Positions 1 to 8,133 of a stretch of DNA of 64,000 nucleotides are shown in pieces. Both the position numbers and the translations under genes were made by a program. The notes below the pieces were generated by a model. It was not told where the DNA came from, searched no databases, and saw nothing but the letters and a program-made list of their open reading frames with translations. The number at the start of each line of letters is the position of its first letter. The stretch's first letter is position 1. Origin of the DNA: Rhodobacteraceae bacterium LNNU 3342 (GTDB lineage: Bacteria; Pseudomonadota; Alphaproteobacteria; Rhodobacterales; Rhodobacteraceae); contig VUAW01000002.1 of assembly GCA_008711135.1 (NCBI GenBank), positions 1-64,000 on the forward strand, given 5' to 3'.

Positions 1-1
1 C

Positions 2-49
2 GACCTCATGAAAAAAGGCGAATCCATCCGGTCCGTCGTGCTGTACTGA
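2..49 (+). CDS. adhI: S-(hydroxymethyl)glutathione dehydrogenase, C-terminal tail (partial)
   Basis: Only the last 15 codons and the TGA stop lie in the window. The frame reads DLMKKGESIRSVVLY, which matches the conserved end of class III alcohol dehydrogenases. These oxidise S-hydroxymethylglutathione with NAD+ during formaldehyde detoxification. The next gene is an isocytochrome c2-like gene, the arrangement known as adhI-cycI in Rhodobacter sphaeroides. That context, and the methanol dehydrogenase further on, make the call sensible despite the short evidence. Coordinates are truncated on the left. Confidence 0.7.
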   Translation, partial: DLMKKGESIRSVVLY

Positions 50-92
50 AACGCGCGCCGAAAGCAGGCGGCGCATCAAGGAGGAAGACAAG

Positions 93-515
93 ATGAAGCG
101 AAACCTCATGGGGCTTGTGGTGCTGGCCGCGATGGCGATGCCGGCCGTGGCCTCGGCGCAAGAGGCAGGCGATCCGGCGCGCGGCGAACGCGCCTTCCGC
201 AAGTGCCAGGCGTGCCACGTCGTGGAGCAGGAGGGCGTCAATCGCGCGGGGCCGAATCTTTATGGCGTCGTCGGCCGGCAGGCCGGGATCGAAGAAGGCT
301 TCGGCTACTCGCCCGCGATGATCGAGGCCGGGGAGAATGGCCTCGTCTGGGATGCTGAGGCGCTGGACGACTTCATCGCCCAGCCGCGGCAGGCCGTCCC
401 GGGCACCAAGATGACCTTTGCAGGCATCCGGAACGAAGGCGAAAGGGCGGACCTGATCGCCTATCTCGCGACCTTCACCGATGAGGACGCAGCCGCGGAA
501 ACCAGCACGAACTAG
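93..515 (+). CDS. cycI: Class I cytochrome c, isocytochrome c2-like (CycI)
   Basis: A periplasmic electron carrier of 140 residues. A signal peptide ends near Ala22 (VASA). The haem attachment motif is CQACH at residues 38-42 and the likely sixth ligand is Met107 in GTKM, as in cytochrome c2 proteins. A strong ribosome binding site (AAGGAGGAA, 78-86) precedes the ATG. It begins 44 bases after the formaldehyde dehydrogenase stop, so the two are probably co-transcribed. In R. sphaeroides the equivalent pair is induced by formaldehyde and methanol. The likely role is passing electrons from the downstream quinoprotein system towards the oxidases. The cytochrome c class is clear. The CycI name depends on context. 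Confidence 0.85.
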   Translation: MKRNLMGLVVLAAMAMPAVASAQEAGDPARGERAFRKCQACHVVEQEGVNRAGPNLYGVVGRQAGIEEGFGYSPAMIEAGENGLVWDAEALDDFIAQPRQAVPGTKMTFAGIRNEGERADLIAYLATFTDEDAAAETSTN

Positions 516-550
516 GGCAGGCCCCTGCGCCGCAGCGGCGTCCGGAACTG

Positions 551-563
551 CTCATACTTTGGG
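551..563 (-). promoter_or_regulatory. Recurrent box CCCAAAGTATGAG upstream of xoxF
   Basis: The forward strand reads CTCATACTTTGGG. The core CAAAGTATGAG recurs at 4446-4458 upstream of the ABC binding-protein gene, and AAAGTATGAG recurs at 22628-22637 upstream of the CitMHS transporter. It lies about 60 bases before the transcription start expected from the -35/-10 candidate at 585-613, a normal distance for an activator such as the LuxR-type regulator at 11623. The binding protein is inferred. Confidence 0.4.
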
Positions 564-584
564 CTTAGGGCGCCGCCAATGACG

Positions 585-613
585 TTGACGTGGCAAAACG
601 CCGCGGCCTACCC
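585..613 (+). promoter_or_regulatory. xoxF: Candidate sigma-70 type promoter of xoxF
   Basis: TTGACG at 585-590 is followed, after 17 bases, by a weak -10 CTACCC at 608-613. A good -35 with a poor -10 would fit an activator-dependent promoter. This was read by eye only. Confidence 0.3.
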
Positions 614-614
614 T

Positions 615-634
615 TCAATAAGAAGTCAATAAGA
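615..634 (+). repeat. Direct repeat TCAATAAGA with 11-bp period
   Basis: TCAATAAGA occurs at 615-623 and again at 626-634, one helical turn apart, in the 195-bp gap before xoxF. The spacing places both copies on the same DNA face, as in many regulator sites. It overlaps the expected transcription start or early leader. Confidence 0.5.
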
Positions 635-710
635 CCCGCCCCATCCCGGCCAGCCGGCGTGACGCAGGGTCTTTTTGACCCGACGGCATCCGACATGGGA
701 GGAGGATACG

Positions 711-2513
711 ATGAGACCTTTGACTTTCAGCTTGGGCGCAAGCCTGTTGCTGAGCGCGACCCCGCTTTACGCCAATGACGCGCTGATGGAGTTGATCGAC
801 GATCCCACGCAGTGGGCTATCCAGACCGGCGACTACGCCAACACCCGTTTCTCGGAACTTGATGAGATCAACCGCGACAACGTCGGCAACCTCCAGGTGG
901 CCTGGATGTTCTCGACCGGGGTGCTGCGCGGGCACGAAGGATCTCCGCTGGTGGTGGACGGGATCATGTATGTCCACACCCCCTTCCCCAACACGGTCTA
1001 CGCGCTGGACCTCAACGACGATGGCCGGATCCTGTGGCGCTATGAGCCGCAGCAGGACCCCGAAGTCATCGGCGTGATGTGCTGCGACACGGTCTATCGC
1101 GGCGTGGCCTACGCGAACGACACGATCTTCCTTCACCAAGCAGACACCACCGTCGTGGCGCTTGACGCCAAGAGCGGCGAGGTGAAGTGGTCGGTCAAGA
1201 ACGGCGACCCGGCCAAGGGCGAAACCAACACGGCGACCGTGCTGCCGGTCAAGGACAAGGTGCTGGTCGGCATCTCGGGCGGTGAATTCGGTGTACGCGG
1301 CCATGTCACCGCATATGACATGGAAACCGGCGAACAGGTCTGGCGCGCCTATTCCACCGGCCCGGACGAAGAGATGCTCTTCGACCCGGAAAATACCATG
1401 GAACTGGGCAAGCCGGTTGGCGAGAACTCCTCGATCGACAGCTGGGAAGGCGACCAGTGGCAGATCGGCGGCGGCACCACCTGGGGCTGGTTCAGCTATG
1501 ACCCGGAACTGGACCTCGTCTATTACGGCACCGGCAACCCCTCGACCTGGAACCCGGCGCAGCGGCCGGGCGACAACAAGTGGTCGATGACCATCATGGC
1601 CCGCGACCCGGACACGGGCGTGGCGAAATGGGTCTATCAGAAGACGCCGCATGATGAATGGGACTATGACGGCGTGAACGAGAACATCCTGGTCGACCAG
1701 GAGTTCAACGGCGAGATGCGGAAGCTGCTGGTCAACTTCGACCGGAACGGCTTTGTCTACACGCTCGACCGCGAATCCGGCGAACTGCTGCAGGCAGAAA
1801 AGTTCGACCCCGCCGTGAACTGGGCGACCCATGTTGAAATGGACCCGAACTCGGAACAGTACGGGCGTCCGCAGGTCGTAGCTGAATACTCGACCCTGCA
1901 GAACGGCGAAGACGTGAACACCACCGGCATCTGCCCTGCCGCGCTTGGCAGCAAGGACCAGCAGCCGGCGTCGTTCTCGCCCAAGACCGGCCTGTTCTAC
2001 GTGCCGACGAACCACGTCTGCATGGACTACGAACCCTTCCGCGTCAGCTATACGGCCGGTCAGCCCTATGTCGGCGCAACGCTGTCGATGTACCCGGCGC
2101 CGGACAGCCATGGCGGCATGGGCAACTTCATTGCCTGGGATGCCCGCACCGGGGAAATGGCCTGGTCGCTGCCGGAACAGTTCTCGGTCTGGTCGGGCGC
2201 GCTGGCCACGGCAGGGGACGTGGTGTTCTACGGCACGCTCGAAGGTTATCTGAAGGCCGTCGATGCCGAAACCGGCGAGGAGCTTTACCGCTTCAAGACG
2301 CCCTCGGGCGTGATCGGCAACGTCATGACCTACGAGCATGAGGACAAGCAGTACGTGGCCGTGCTTTCGGGCGTCGGCGGCTGGGCAGGCATTGGTCTTG
2401 CCGCTGGCCTGACCAACCCGAACGAAGGGCTTGGCGCCGTGGGCGGCTATGCCGCGCTGTCCGACTACACCGCGCTGGGTGGCCAGCTGACAGTCTTCGC
2501 GCTGCCGGACTGA
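711..2513 (+). CDS. xoxF: XoxF-type lanthanide-dependent methanol dehydrogenase
   Basis: A periplasmic PQQ quinoprotein of 600 residues that oxidises methanol, and probably other short alcohols or formaldehyde. It starts at the ATG at 711, after a strong GGGAGGAGG at 697-705, and has a signal peptide ending near Ala20. The adjacent-cysteine disulfide that packs on PQQ is Cys124-Cys125 (MCCDTVYRG). The catalytic segment is [12 protein letters not shown] with Asp318 and Asp320. The second Asp is the lanthanide-coordinating residue of XoxF. Calcium MxaF enzymes carry Ala there. The eight-bladed propeller length fits the family. The next two genes encode the dedicated cytochrome and the XoxJ protein. 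No mxaF or mxaI occurs in the window. The family assignment is firm and the natural substrate range is not tested. Confidence 0.96.
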   Translation: MRPLTFSLGASLLLSATPLYANDALMELIDDPTQWAIQTGDYANTRFSELDEINRDNVGNLQVAWMFSTGVLRGHEGSPLVVDGIMYVHTPFPNTVYALDLNDDGRILWRYEPQQDPEVIGVMCCDTVYRGVAYANDTIFLHQADTTVVALDAKSGEVKWSVKNGDPAKGETNTATVLPVKDKVLVGISGGEFGVRGHVTAYDMETGEQVWRAYSTGPDEEMLFDPENTMELGKPVGENSSIDSWEGDQWQIGGGTTWGWFSYDPELDLVYYGTGNPSTWNPAQRPGDNKWSMTIMARDPDTGVAKWVYQKTPHDEWDYDGVNENILVDQEFNGEMRKLLVNFDRNGFVYTLDRESGELLQAEKFDPAVNWATHVEMDPNSEQYGRPQVVAEYSTLQNGEDVNTTGICPAALGSKDQQPASFSPKTGLFYVPTNHVCMDYEPFRVSYTAGQPYVGATLSMYPAPDSHGGMGNFIAWDARTGEMAWSLPEQFSVWSGALATAGDVVFYGTLEGYLKAVDAETGEELYRFKTPSGVIGNVMTYEHEDKQYVAVLSGVGGWAGIGLAAGLTNPNEGLGAVGGYAALSDYTALGGQLTVFALPD

Positions 2514-2523
2514 GCGCGCGCCC

Positions 2524-2538
2524 AGACTAAAGTCTGAG
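2524..2538 (+). promoter_or_regulatory. Palindromic box AGACTAAAGTCTGAG between xoxF and xoxG
   Basis: AGACTAAAGTCT (2524-2535) is a perfect inverted repeat, AGACT-AA-AGTCT. With the following GAG it gives AAAGTCTGAG, one base different from the box at 551, 4446 and 22628. It sits 71 bases before the xoxG start. It may be a regulator site or, less likely, a weak processing hairpin. Confidence 0.35.
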
Positions 2539-2608
2539 GCCAGATGAAGTGACAGACGCCGCCCCGGGTCCTATCCTCAGGGCGGCGTCTTCTTGGGAGG
2601 AGAAGAAT

Positions 2609-3106
2609 ATGAGACTGAACGTATCCCTGCTGGCCGCGGCGCTGATGACCGTCGGGACATTGGCCGTTGCCGCGCAGGATGCCGATACCGCCGTTGCCCA
2701 TGACGACGGCATCCGCGCCTACAACGCCGATGATATCCCCACCTTCAACATCGCCGAGGATGGCACCGTTGACTGGGCGACCTTCTCGGGGTTCCGGCGC
2801 TATCATGCGGAATGCCACGTCTGCCACGGCCCGGACGGCGAGGGATCGACCTATGCGCCGGCGCTGAAGAATTCGGTCATGCGGATGGACTACTATGACT
2901 TCCTCGAAGTCGTGGCCAGCGGACGCGCGTCGAGCAACTCTGTCATGCCGGCCTTCGGGACCAACCAGAACGTCATGTGCTATGTCGAGGATATCTGGAC
3001 CTACCTGCGCGCCCGGGGCAGCGGCGCGATCGACCGGGGCCGCCCCGCAAAGCGCGCGGACAAGCCCGAAGCCTATGCAGAGGCCGAGGCACAATGCATG
3101 GGCTGA
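2609..3106 (+). CDS. xoxG: XoxG/CycB-type cytochrome c, electron acceptor of XoxF
   Basis: A periplasmic c-type cytochrome of 165 residues. The ATG at 2609 follows GGGAGGAG and begins a signal peptide ending near Ala22. The haem site is CHVCH at residues 69-73. MPAFG further on probably supplies the axial methionine, and two late cysteines (MCYVE and AQCMG) are typical of the c553i-like cytochromes paired with XoxF. It lies 95 bases after xoxF and overlaps xoxJ by 13 bases, so co-transcription with translational coupling is likely. Its role is to take electrons from PQQ in XoxF. Confidence 0.92.
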   Translation: MRLNVSLLAAALMTVGTLAVAAQDADTAVAHDDGIRAYNADDIPTFNIAEDGTVDWATFSGFRRYHAECHVCHGPDGEGSTYAPALKNSVMRMDYYDFLEVVASGRASSNSVMPAFGTNQNVMCYVEDIWTYLRARGSGAIDRGRPAKRADKPEAYAEAEAQCMG

Positions 3107-3912
3107 TCCGGGCCCTGGCCGCGGCGCTGGTGCTTGGCGCCGGCGCTGCCAACGCCCAGGTGGCGGATCTGGTCTCCCAGTCCGCCTTTCGCGTCTGCGC
3201 CGACCCGGCCAATGCGCCGATGTCGACGCGCGAGGGCACAGGATTCGAAAACCGCATCGCCGAGCTTATGGCAAGCGCCCAGAACCTGCCGCTGGAATAC
3301 ACCTGGTTCCCGCAGGTTACCGGCTTCATTCGCAACACGCTTCAAGCCGGGCGTTGCGATGTGGTGATCGGTTACGCGCAGGGGCATGAGCTGGTCCTGA
3401 ACACCAACCACTATTACACCTCGACCCATGTGCTTGTCTCGCGCAACGACGATCCACTGGCCGAGGTTGACCGGTTGAGTGATCCAGCGCTGCAAGGCCA
3501 CAGGCTGGGCGTGGTGGCGGGAAGCCCGCCCGCAAGCCACCTGGCGCGATACGGGCTGATCGGGCGCGCCAAGGGCTATGACCTGATGGTGGATCGCCGG
3601 GTCGAAAACCCCGCCGCCGATATGCTCGATGATCTGGAGGCCGGAGAGATCGACCTCGCCATCCTCTGGGGACCGATCGGCGGCCCCATGGCCAAGGAGC
3701 GCGGGCTCAAGGTCACGCCGCTGTTGCACGAAACCGGGGGGCCGCGGCTCTTTTACCGGATCACGATGGGGGTGCGGGCTGGCGAAACCGTGTGGAAGAA
3801 CCAGCTCAACTCTCTCATCCGGCGCAACCAGGCGGAAATCGACCGCATTCTGCTGGATGCGGGGGTGCCGCTGGTGGACGACTACGGCACACAGCTCAAG
3901 GTCGTGAACTGA
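3094..3912 (+). CDS. xoxJ: XoxJ, quinoprotein-associated periplasmic binding protein
   Basis: A family 3 solute-binding fold protein of 272 residues, of the MoxJ/XoxJ group named quinoprotein dehydrogenase-associated binding protein. The signal peptide ends at NAQ near residue 22. Segments such as FRVCADPANAPMS and RCDVVIGYAQG are characteristic. No transporter partner is expected. MxaJ/XoxJ proteins are thought to help activate or mature the dehydrogenase. The start overlaps the xoxG end by 13 bases and its TGA shares a base with the next ATG (TGATG), so translation is tightly coupled. Confidence 0.93.
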   Translation: MHGLIRALAAALVLGAGAANAQVADLVSQSAFRVCADPANAPMSTREGTGFENRIAELMASAQNLPLEYTWFPQVTGFIRNTLQAGRCDVVIGYAQGHELVLNTNHYYTSTHVLVSRNDDPLAEVDRLSDPALQGHRLGVVAGSPPASHLARYGLIGRAKGYDLMVDRRVENPAADMLDDLEAGEIDLAILWGPIGGPMAKERGLKVTPLLHETGGPRLFYRITMGVRAGETVWKNQLNSLIRRNQAEIDRILLDAGVPLVDDYGTQLKVVN

Positions 3913-4439
3913 TGGCGGCGCGGGCCCTTGTCTTGGGGCTCGCGCTTCTGGTCTCAGGCGCCGGTGTGGTGGCCGAACCCGGCGGATTTCGCGGCCCACC
4001 TTATCGCGACGCGGTGCCGGAAACGGTGCTGGGTGCCCGAGGCATCACCACGGCAGAGGCAGTCGCGCTTCATGCCCAAGGCGTGCCCTTCATCGACGTC
4101 CTTCCGCATACCGCCCGCCCCGAAGGACTTCCCGAAGGCACGATATGGCGCACGCCGCTGCATCTGACCATCCCAGATGCCCACTGGCTTCCCGGCGCGG
4201 GGTATGAGGCGCTGGCACCGGAAACCGAAGCATGGGTGCGCGCCGCGCTTGATCGCCTGACTGGTGGCGATCCAGATGCGACCGTGGTCTTTTTCTGCAA
4301 GCGCGACTGCTGGATGTCCTGGAATGCAACCCGCCGGGCGCAGCTTTGGGGGTATTCCGGCGCCCTCTGGTTCCCGGACGGTCAGGACGGCTGGCCGGAA
4401 CCGCTTGCAGAGGTCACGCCGGAACCGGGCGCATCCTGA
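3912..4439 (+). CDS. PQQ-dependent catabolism-associated CXXCW-motif protein
   Basis: A secreted protein of 175 residues with a rhodanese-like fold. Its signature is FFCKRDCWMSWNA, two cysteines before an invariant Trp, matching the family known as PQQ-dependent catabolism-associated CXXCW motif protein. The signal peptide covers about the first 21 residues. It starts in a TGATG overlap with xoxJ. The family co-occurs with PQQ alcohol dehydrogenases and their ABC transporters. Its reaction is unknown, with a periplasmic thiol or sulfur role suspected. The family assignment is good and the function is unassigned. Confidence 0.88.
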   Translation: MAARALVLGLALLVSGAGVVAEPGGFRGPPYRDAVPETVLGARGITTAEAVALHAQGVPFIDVLPHTARPEGLPEGTIWRTPLHLTIPDAHWLPGAGYEALAPETEAWVRAALDRLTGGDPDATVVFFCKRDCWMSWNATRRAQLWGYSGALWFPDGQDGWPEPLAEVTPEPGAS

Positions 4440-4445
4440 TATCCC

Positions 4446-4458
4446 ACCAAAGTATGAG
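4446..4458 (+). promoter_or_regulatory. Recurrent box ACCAAAGTATGAG upstream of the PQQ-linked ABC genes
   Basis: It shares CCAAAGTATGAG with the reverse-strand box before xoxF (551-563). It lies in the 113-base gap after the CXXCW gene, about 95 bases before the next start, and may mark an internal promoter for the operon running to 9558. Confidence 0.4.
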
Positions 4459-4552
4459 ATCTTTCTGAGAACATGGCCTTATGAAATTCTTAAGGTGAAA
4501 AAAACCTTGGCCGCAGCGGAAGGCCATGCCCCAATGGCGGCGGGAGGAGACC

Positions 4553-5731
4553 ATGCTTAGACCTGTCATCGCCTGCGCCCTGCTGGCGCTTGGCCAGCCT
4601 GCGCTGGCCGCAGAATACCGTGCCGCCGTTCTTCGTATCGACAAACCCGGAAGGGCCCCGAGTTCCCGCCTTGACCTGCCGCCGGATGACCTAGGCTTTG
4701 CCGGGGCGCAGCTGGCGGTATCCGACAACAACACGACGGGGCAGTTCACGGGCCAGACCTTCGTGGTCGAGGAATATGCCGTAGCCCCTGACGCCGCGCT
4801 TGAGACACTGGAAGAAATCATCGCGGGCGGAACCCGTTATGTGGTGACGCTCGGCGATGCGGACATGACGGTGTCCTTGGCAGATGCGGCGGGGGACCGG
4901 GCGCTGCTGGTCAATGCTCGCGCCAAGGACGATGCTCTGCGCAACCAGGACTGCCGCGCCAACCTGCTGCACACCGCCCCCAGCCATGCGATGCTGGCCG
5001 ACGGGCTCGCGCAGTTCCTGATCGCCAAACGGTGGTCGGACTGGTTCCTGATCGCAGGCAGCCATCCCGAAGACCAGGCCATGGCCGAGGCCTATCGCAA
5101 CGCCGCCCGCAAGTTCGGCGCCCTCATTGTCGAGGAACGCACCTACGAAGACACCGGCGGCGCGCGGCGCACCGACAGCGGCCACGTCCAGGTGCAGGCG
5201 CAGATGCCGGTCTTTACCCAGCGTGCCGCCAATCATCACGTGGTCGTCGCCGCGGACGAGGCTGACATCTTCGCCGTCTGGCTGCCCTATCACACCTGGG
5301 ACCCCCGGCCCGTCGCCGGCGCCGCGGGCCTGCGCCCCGCCACATGGCACCCAGCGCATGAGGCCTGGGGCGCGACCCAGTTCCAGACCCGGTTCGAACG
5401 CCTTGCCAACCGTCCTGCCCGCGACATGGACTATCAGGTCTGGCTGGCCCTGCGCGCCTTGGGCGAGGCCGCGACCCGCACCAATTCCGAAGACTTTGCG
5501 GAACTTGAGGACTTCATCCGTGGTGACGGGCTGGAGCTTGCGGGCTTCAAAGGGCAGGCGCTGTCGTTCCGTGACTGGGACGGGCAGTTGCGCCAGCCGG
5601 TTCTGTTGACGACCGGCCCGGTCGTCACCTCGGTTTCGCCGCAGGGCGAATTCCTGCACCAGGTCAGCCAGCTTGACACGCTGGGCACCGACCGTCCCGA
5701 AAGCCAATGTATGAAAGGAGCTCAGCAGTGA
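4553..5731 (+). CDS. ABC transporter substrate-binding protein of PQQ-alcohol dehydrogenase systems
   Basis: A periplasmic protein of 392 residues, of the branched-chain amino-acid-binding fold found beside PQQ-dependent alcohol dehydrogenases. The ATG at 4553 follows GGGAGGAGA, and the signal peptide ends near ALAA at residue 20. Features include an N-terminal sensor-like domain, a late conserved MDYQVWLALRALGEA, and a C-terminal region with FRDWDGQLRQP. The stop overlaps the GTG start of the propeller gene (GTGA). It likely works with the ATPase (7414) and permease (8130). That module is unusual because the permease is of the ABC-2 export type. The ligand is unknown. Confidence 0.88.
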   Translation: MLRPVIACALLALGQPALAAEYRAAVLRIDKPGRAPSSRLDLPPDDLGFAGAQLAVSDNNTTGQFTGQTFVVEEYAVAPDAALETLEEIIAGGTRYVVTLGDADMTVSLADAAGDRALLVNARAKDDALRNQDCRANLLHTAPSHAMLADGLAQFLIAKRWSDWFLIAGSHPEDQAMAEAYRNAARKFGALIVEERTYEDTGGARRTDSGHVQVQAQMPVFTQRAANHHVVVAADEADIFAVWLPYHTWDPRPVAGAAGLRPATWHPAHEAWGATQFQTRFERLANRPARDMDYQVWLALRALGEAATRTNSEDFAELEDFIRGDGLELAGFKGQALSFRDWDGQLRQPVLLTTGPVVTSVSPQGEFLHQVSQLDTLGTDRPESQCMKGAQQ

Positions 5732-6696
5732 CGCGGGTTTTCGCCCTTTTCGCGACGACGGCCCTCTGCGCCACCCCTGCCCTTGCCGACAGGATCTTCG
5801 TCAGCAACGAACGCAGCAACGACATCACGGTGGTGGACGGAACGACATGGGAGGTCATCCACAGCTTCCCCGGCGGGCAGCGCCCGCGGGGCATCACCGC
5901 CTCGCCCGACGGGCGCTTCCTGTACGTCTGCGCTTCGGACGACGATCTGGTGCGGGTGTTCGATACGCAAACATATGAGGAGCTTCCTTCGCTGCCCTCC
6001 GGCCCCGATCCGGAGCTATTCGTGCTGCACCCGTCGGGCAACCCGCTTTATATCGCGAACGAGGATGACAACCTTGTCACCGTGGTCGATGTGGAAACCC
6101 GTCAGGTGCTGGCTGAAATCCCGGTGGGCGTCGAACCCGAAGGCATGGGCATCACCCCTGACGGCAGCATCGTCATCAACACGTCGGAAACGACGAACAT
6201 GGCGCATTTCATCGACACCGAAACCTATGAGATCTTGGCCAATGTGCTGGTCGACCAGCGTCCGCGCTATGCCCAGTTCACCAGTGACGGCTCGGTCCTG
6301 TTCGTCACGTCCGAAATCGGCGGCACGGTGTCGGTGATCGACCCGGAAGCGCGCGAGATCGTGCACAAGATCACCTTCGAGGTGCCGGGCGTCCTGCCAG
6401 AGGCGCTGCAGCCCGTGGGCCTGAAGGTGACCGAGGACGGCAGCACCGTTTATGTGGCGCTTGGCCCCGCCAACCGGGTCGCGGTGGTGAACGGCGAAAC
6501 CTACGAGGTCGAGGACTACCTGCTGGTCGGCCAGCGGGTCTGGCAACTCGCCTTCACGCCGGATGAAAGCCACCTGATCACCACGAACGGCAATTCCAAC
6601 GACATCTCGATCATCGACGTCGCCAGTAACCGCGTCATCAAGTCGGTGCAGGTGGGCGAACAGCCTTGGGGCGTCGTGGTGGTGCCGAGCGAATGA
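5728..6696 (+). CDS. YVTN-type beta-propeller protein, PQQ-associated
   Basis: A secreted seven-bladed propeller of 322 residues from the family called PQQ-dependent catabolism-associated beta-propeller protein. The chosen start is GTG 5728, because AAAGGAG at 5714-5720 lies 7 bases upstream and the GTG overlaps the previous stop. An ATG at 5707 would add seven residues and lacks a site. Blade repeats are visible as DITVVDG, LVTVVDVET, TVSVIDPEA and DISIIDVAS. The signal peptide ends at ALAD. Its function is not established. The constant context suggests a periplasmic assembly or scaffold role around the quinoprotein. Confidence 0.88.
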   Translation: MTRVFALFATTALCATPALADRIFVSNERSNDITVVDGTTWEVIHSFPGGQRPRGITASPDGRFLYVCASDDDLVRVFDTQTYEELPSLPSGPDPELFVLHPSGNPLYIANEDDNLVTVVDVETRQVLAEIPVGVEPEGMGITPDGSIVINTSETTNMAHFIDTETYEILANVLVDQRPRYAQFTSDGSVLFVTSEIGGTVSVIDPEAREIVHKITFEVPGVLPEALQPVGLKVTEDGSTVYVALGPANRVAVVNGETYEVEDYLLVGQRVWQLAFTPDESHLITTNGNSNDISIIDVASNRVIKSVQVGEQPWGVVVVPSE

Positions 6697-6716
6697 CAAG
6701 AGGGAGAGGAAACGGG

Positions 6717-7154
6717 ATGAAGACTGCGATGGCCTGTGCAGCGATGGGGCTGATCATCGGGGGGGCGGCGATCGCCCAGCCTTTCGACTATGGCTTTGCC
6801 GGCCTCATGTCTGCCAGCAACCGCGAACGGCTTGAACCACTGACGCTGGCCTCTGGCCAGCCGGTGGCGCAGGCGCCCTATGAGCTGAAGTCAGGGATGT
6901 ACTACCGGCTCAAGATCGTCGCCGACGGGTCGGCAGAACTGGCGCTTTCGGGCGGGGATTTCTTTCGCGCGATCTGGGTGAACGAGATCGTCATCAACAA
7001 GATCGAGGTGCGGCCGATGGGCGTCCACAGCATCGAGTTCGATGCCGCCGGAGAGGTGGACATGTCCTTCATCGCCATCGTCCCCGGCACCTACGAACTC
7101 AGCATCCCTGGATCGACGGGTGATACGCAGAAAGCCATCTTCCACATCCGCTGA
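6717..7154 (+). CDS. Small secreted protein of the quinoprotein cluster, unknown function
   Basis: A protein of 145 residues with a signal peptide ending near AIAQ (residue 21). The mature part is probably an all-beta single domain. It has MYYRLKIVADGSAEL, FRAIWVNEIVINKIEV and a final TYELSIPG repeat-like strand, a pattern recalling cupredoxin-like folds, but without a visible Cys-His-Met copper site. It contains one Cys, in the signal peptide. It lies 20 bases after the propeller gene and 11 before the PepSY-like gene, inside the same operon. I do not recognise a named family. Confidence 0.75.
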   Translation: MKTAMACAAMGLIIGGAAIAQPFDYGFAGLMSASNRERLEPLTLASGQPVAQAPYELKSGMYYRLKIVADGSAELALSGGDFFRAIWVNEIVINKIEVRPMGVHSIEFDAAGEVDMSFIAIVPGTYELSIPGSTGDTQKAIFHIR

Positions 7155-7165
7155 AGGAGAACCGC

Positions 7166-7417
7166 ATGAAACGCCCCTTTGCCGCCCTCGCCGCTCTTGC
7201 CCTTCTGGCGGTGCCCGCCCTGGCCAATGAGCCCGACGCCGAGACGATCGAGCGGATCACCGCCATGCTGGCCGAAATGCAGTGCGAGATTGACCCCGAG
7301 GATATCGAGCTTGAAGGTGACGGCACCTATGACCTTGATGACGTCATGTGCGCCGATGGACAGTATGACATGAAGCTTGATGCCGATCTGAACGTGACAG
7401 AGCGCCGCGCCGAATGA
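7166..7417 (+). CDS. PepSY-like small secreted protein
   Basis: A protein of 83 residues with a signal peptide ending near ALAN (residue 21). The mature 60 residues resemble one PepSY unit: an amphipathic helix (IERITAMLAEMQCE) followed by two strands with YDLDDVMCADGQYDMKLD. Two cysteines, in QCE and VMCA, could form a disulfide. It is very acidic (many Asp and Glu), so metal binding is possible but untested. Its TGA overlaps the ATG of the ABC ATPase gene (ATGA), a sign of obligatory co-expression with the transporter. Confidence 0.75.
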   Translation: MKRPFAALAALALLAVPALANEPDAETIERITAMLAEMQCEIDPEDIELEGDGTYDLDDVMCADGQYDMKLDADLNVTERRAE

Positions 7418-8133
7418 CCCACGCGCTTGAGGTCGCGGGCGTCAGCCACGCCTTTGGCCGGGTGCAGGCCCTGCGGGACGTGAGCTTCACCGTCCCGCAG
7501 GGCCGCTTTGTCGCGCTGCTTGGGCCGAATGGCGCGGGCAAGACGACGCTCTTCTCACTCATCACGCGGCTTTACGACAGCACCAGCGGGACGATCCGCG
7601 TCGCGGGCCACGACGCCCGCCGTCAGCCCGGCGATGCGCTGGCTCGGCTGGGCGTGGTGTTCCAGAGCCGCGCTCTCGACCTCGACCTCACGCTGCGGCA
7701 GAACCTGCTGTATCACGCGGCGCTGCATGGCATTCCCCGGCGTATCGCCCTGCCCCGGATCGACGAGGTCGCCGCCCTTGTGGGGCTTGAGGACAAGGTC
7801 GGCACACGGGTTTCCACGCTGTCGGGCGGCCAGCAGCGCCGTGCCGAAATCGCGCGCGCCCTTCTGCACCGGCCTGAGCTTTTGCTGCTGGACGAGGCGA
7901 CCGTGGGCCTTGACGTCCGTGCCCGGGCGGATGTGGTGGCGCTGGTTCGCCAGTTGGTGGCCGGGGGCGTGTCCACGCTGTGGGCCACGCATGTGCTGGA
8001 CGAAATCCTGCCCGAGGATGAGGTTGTCGTGCTTCATCAGGGGGCCGTGCTGGCACAGGGGCGCGCCACCGATCTGGCCGGCGCCGCGCCGCTGGCAGAC
8101 GCCTTCCTGCGCCTGACACGGGAAGCCGCATGA
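7414..8133 (+). CDS. ABC transporter ATP-binding protein, PQQ-alcohol dehydrogenase type
   Basis: A cytoplasmic ATPase of 239 residues. Walker A is GPNGAGKT at 37-44, the Q-loop is Gln84, the signature is LSGGQ at 136-140 and Walker B is ELLLLDE at 155-161. It belongs to the DrrA/CcmA-like exporters, in the subgroup seen in PQQ alcohol dehydrogenase clusters. It overlaps the genes on both sides by four bases (ATGA at each end), so its stoichiometry with the PedC permease is probably set by translational coupling. Confidence 0.92.
   Translation: MTHALEVAGVSHAFGRVQALRDVSFTVPQGRFVALLGPNGAGKTTLFSLITRLYDSTSGTIRVAGHDARRQPGDALARLGVVFQSRALDLDLTLRQNLLYHAALHGIPRRIALPRIDEVAALVGLEDKVGTRVSTLSGGQQRRAEIARALLHRPELLLLDEATVGLDVRARADVVALVRQLVAGGVSTLWATHVLDEILPEDEVVVLHQGAVLAQGRATDLAGAAPLADAFLRLTREAA

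Noticed and set aside
615-2339. Open frame of 574 codons on the minus strand opposite xoxF
   Set aside because: It is a shadow of a strongly supported gene. The composition is rich in Arg, His and Val, with no domain pattern or ribosome binding site.
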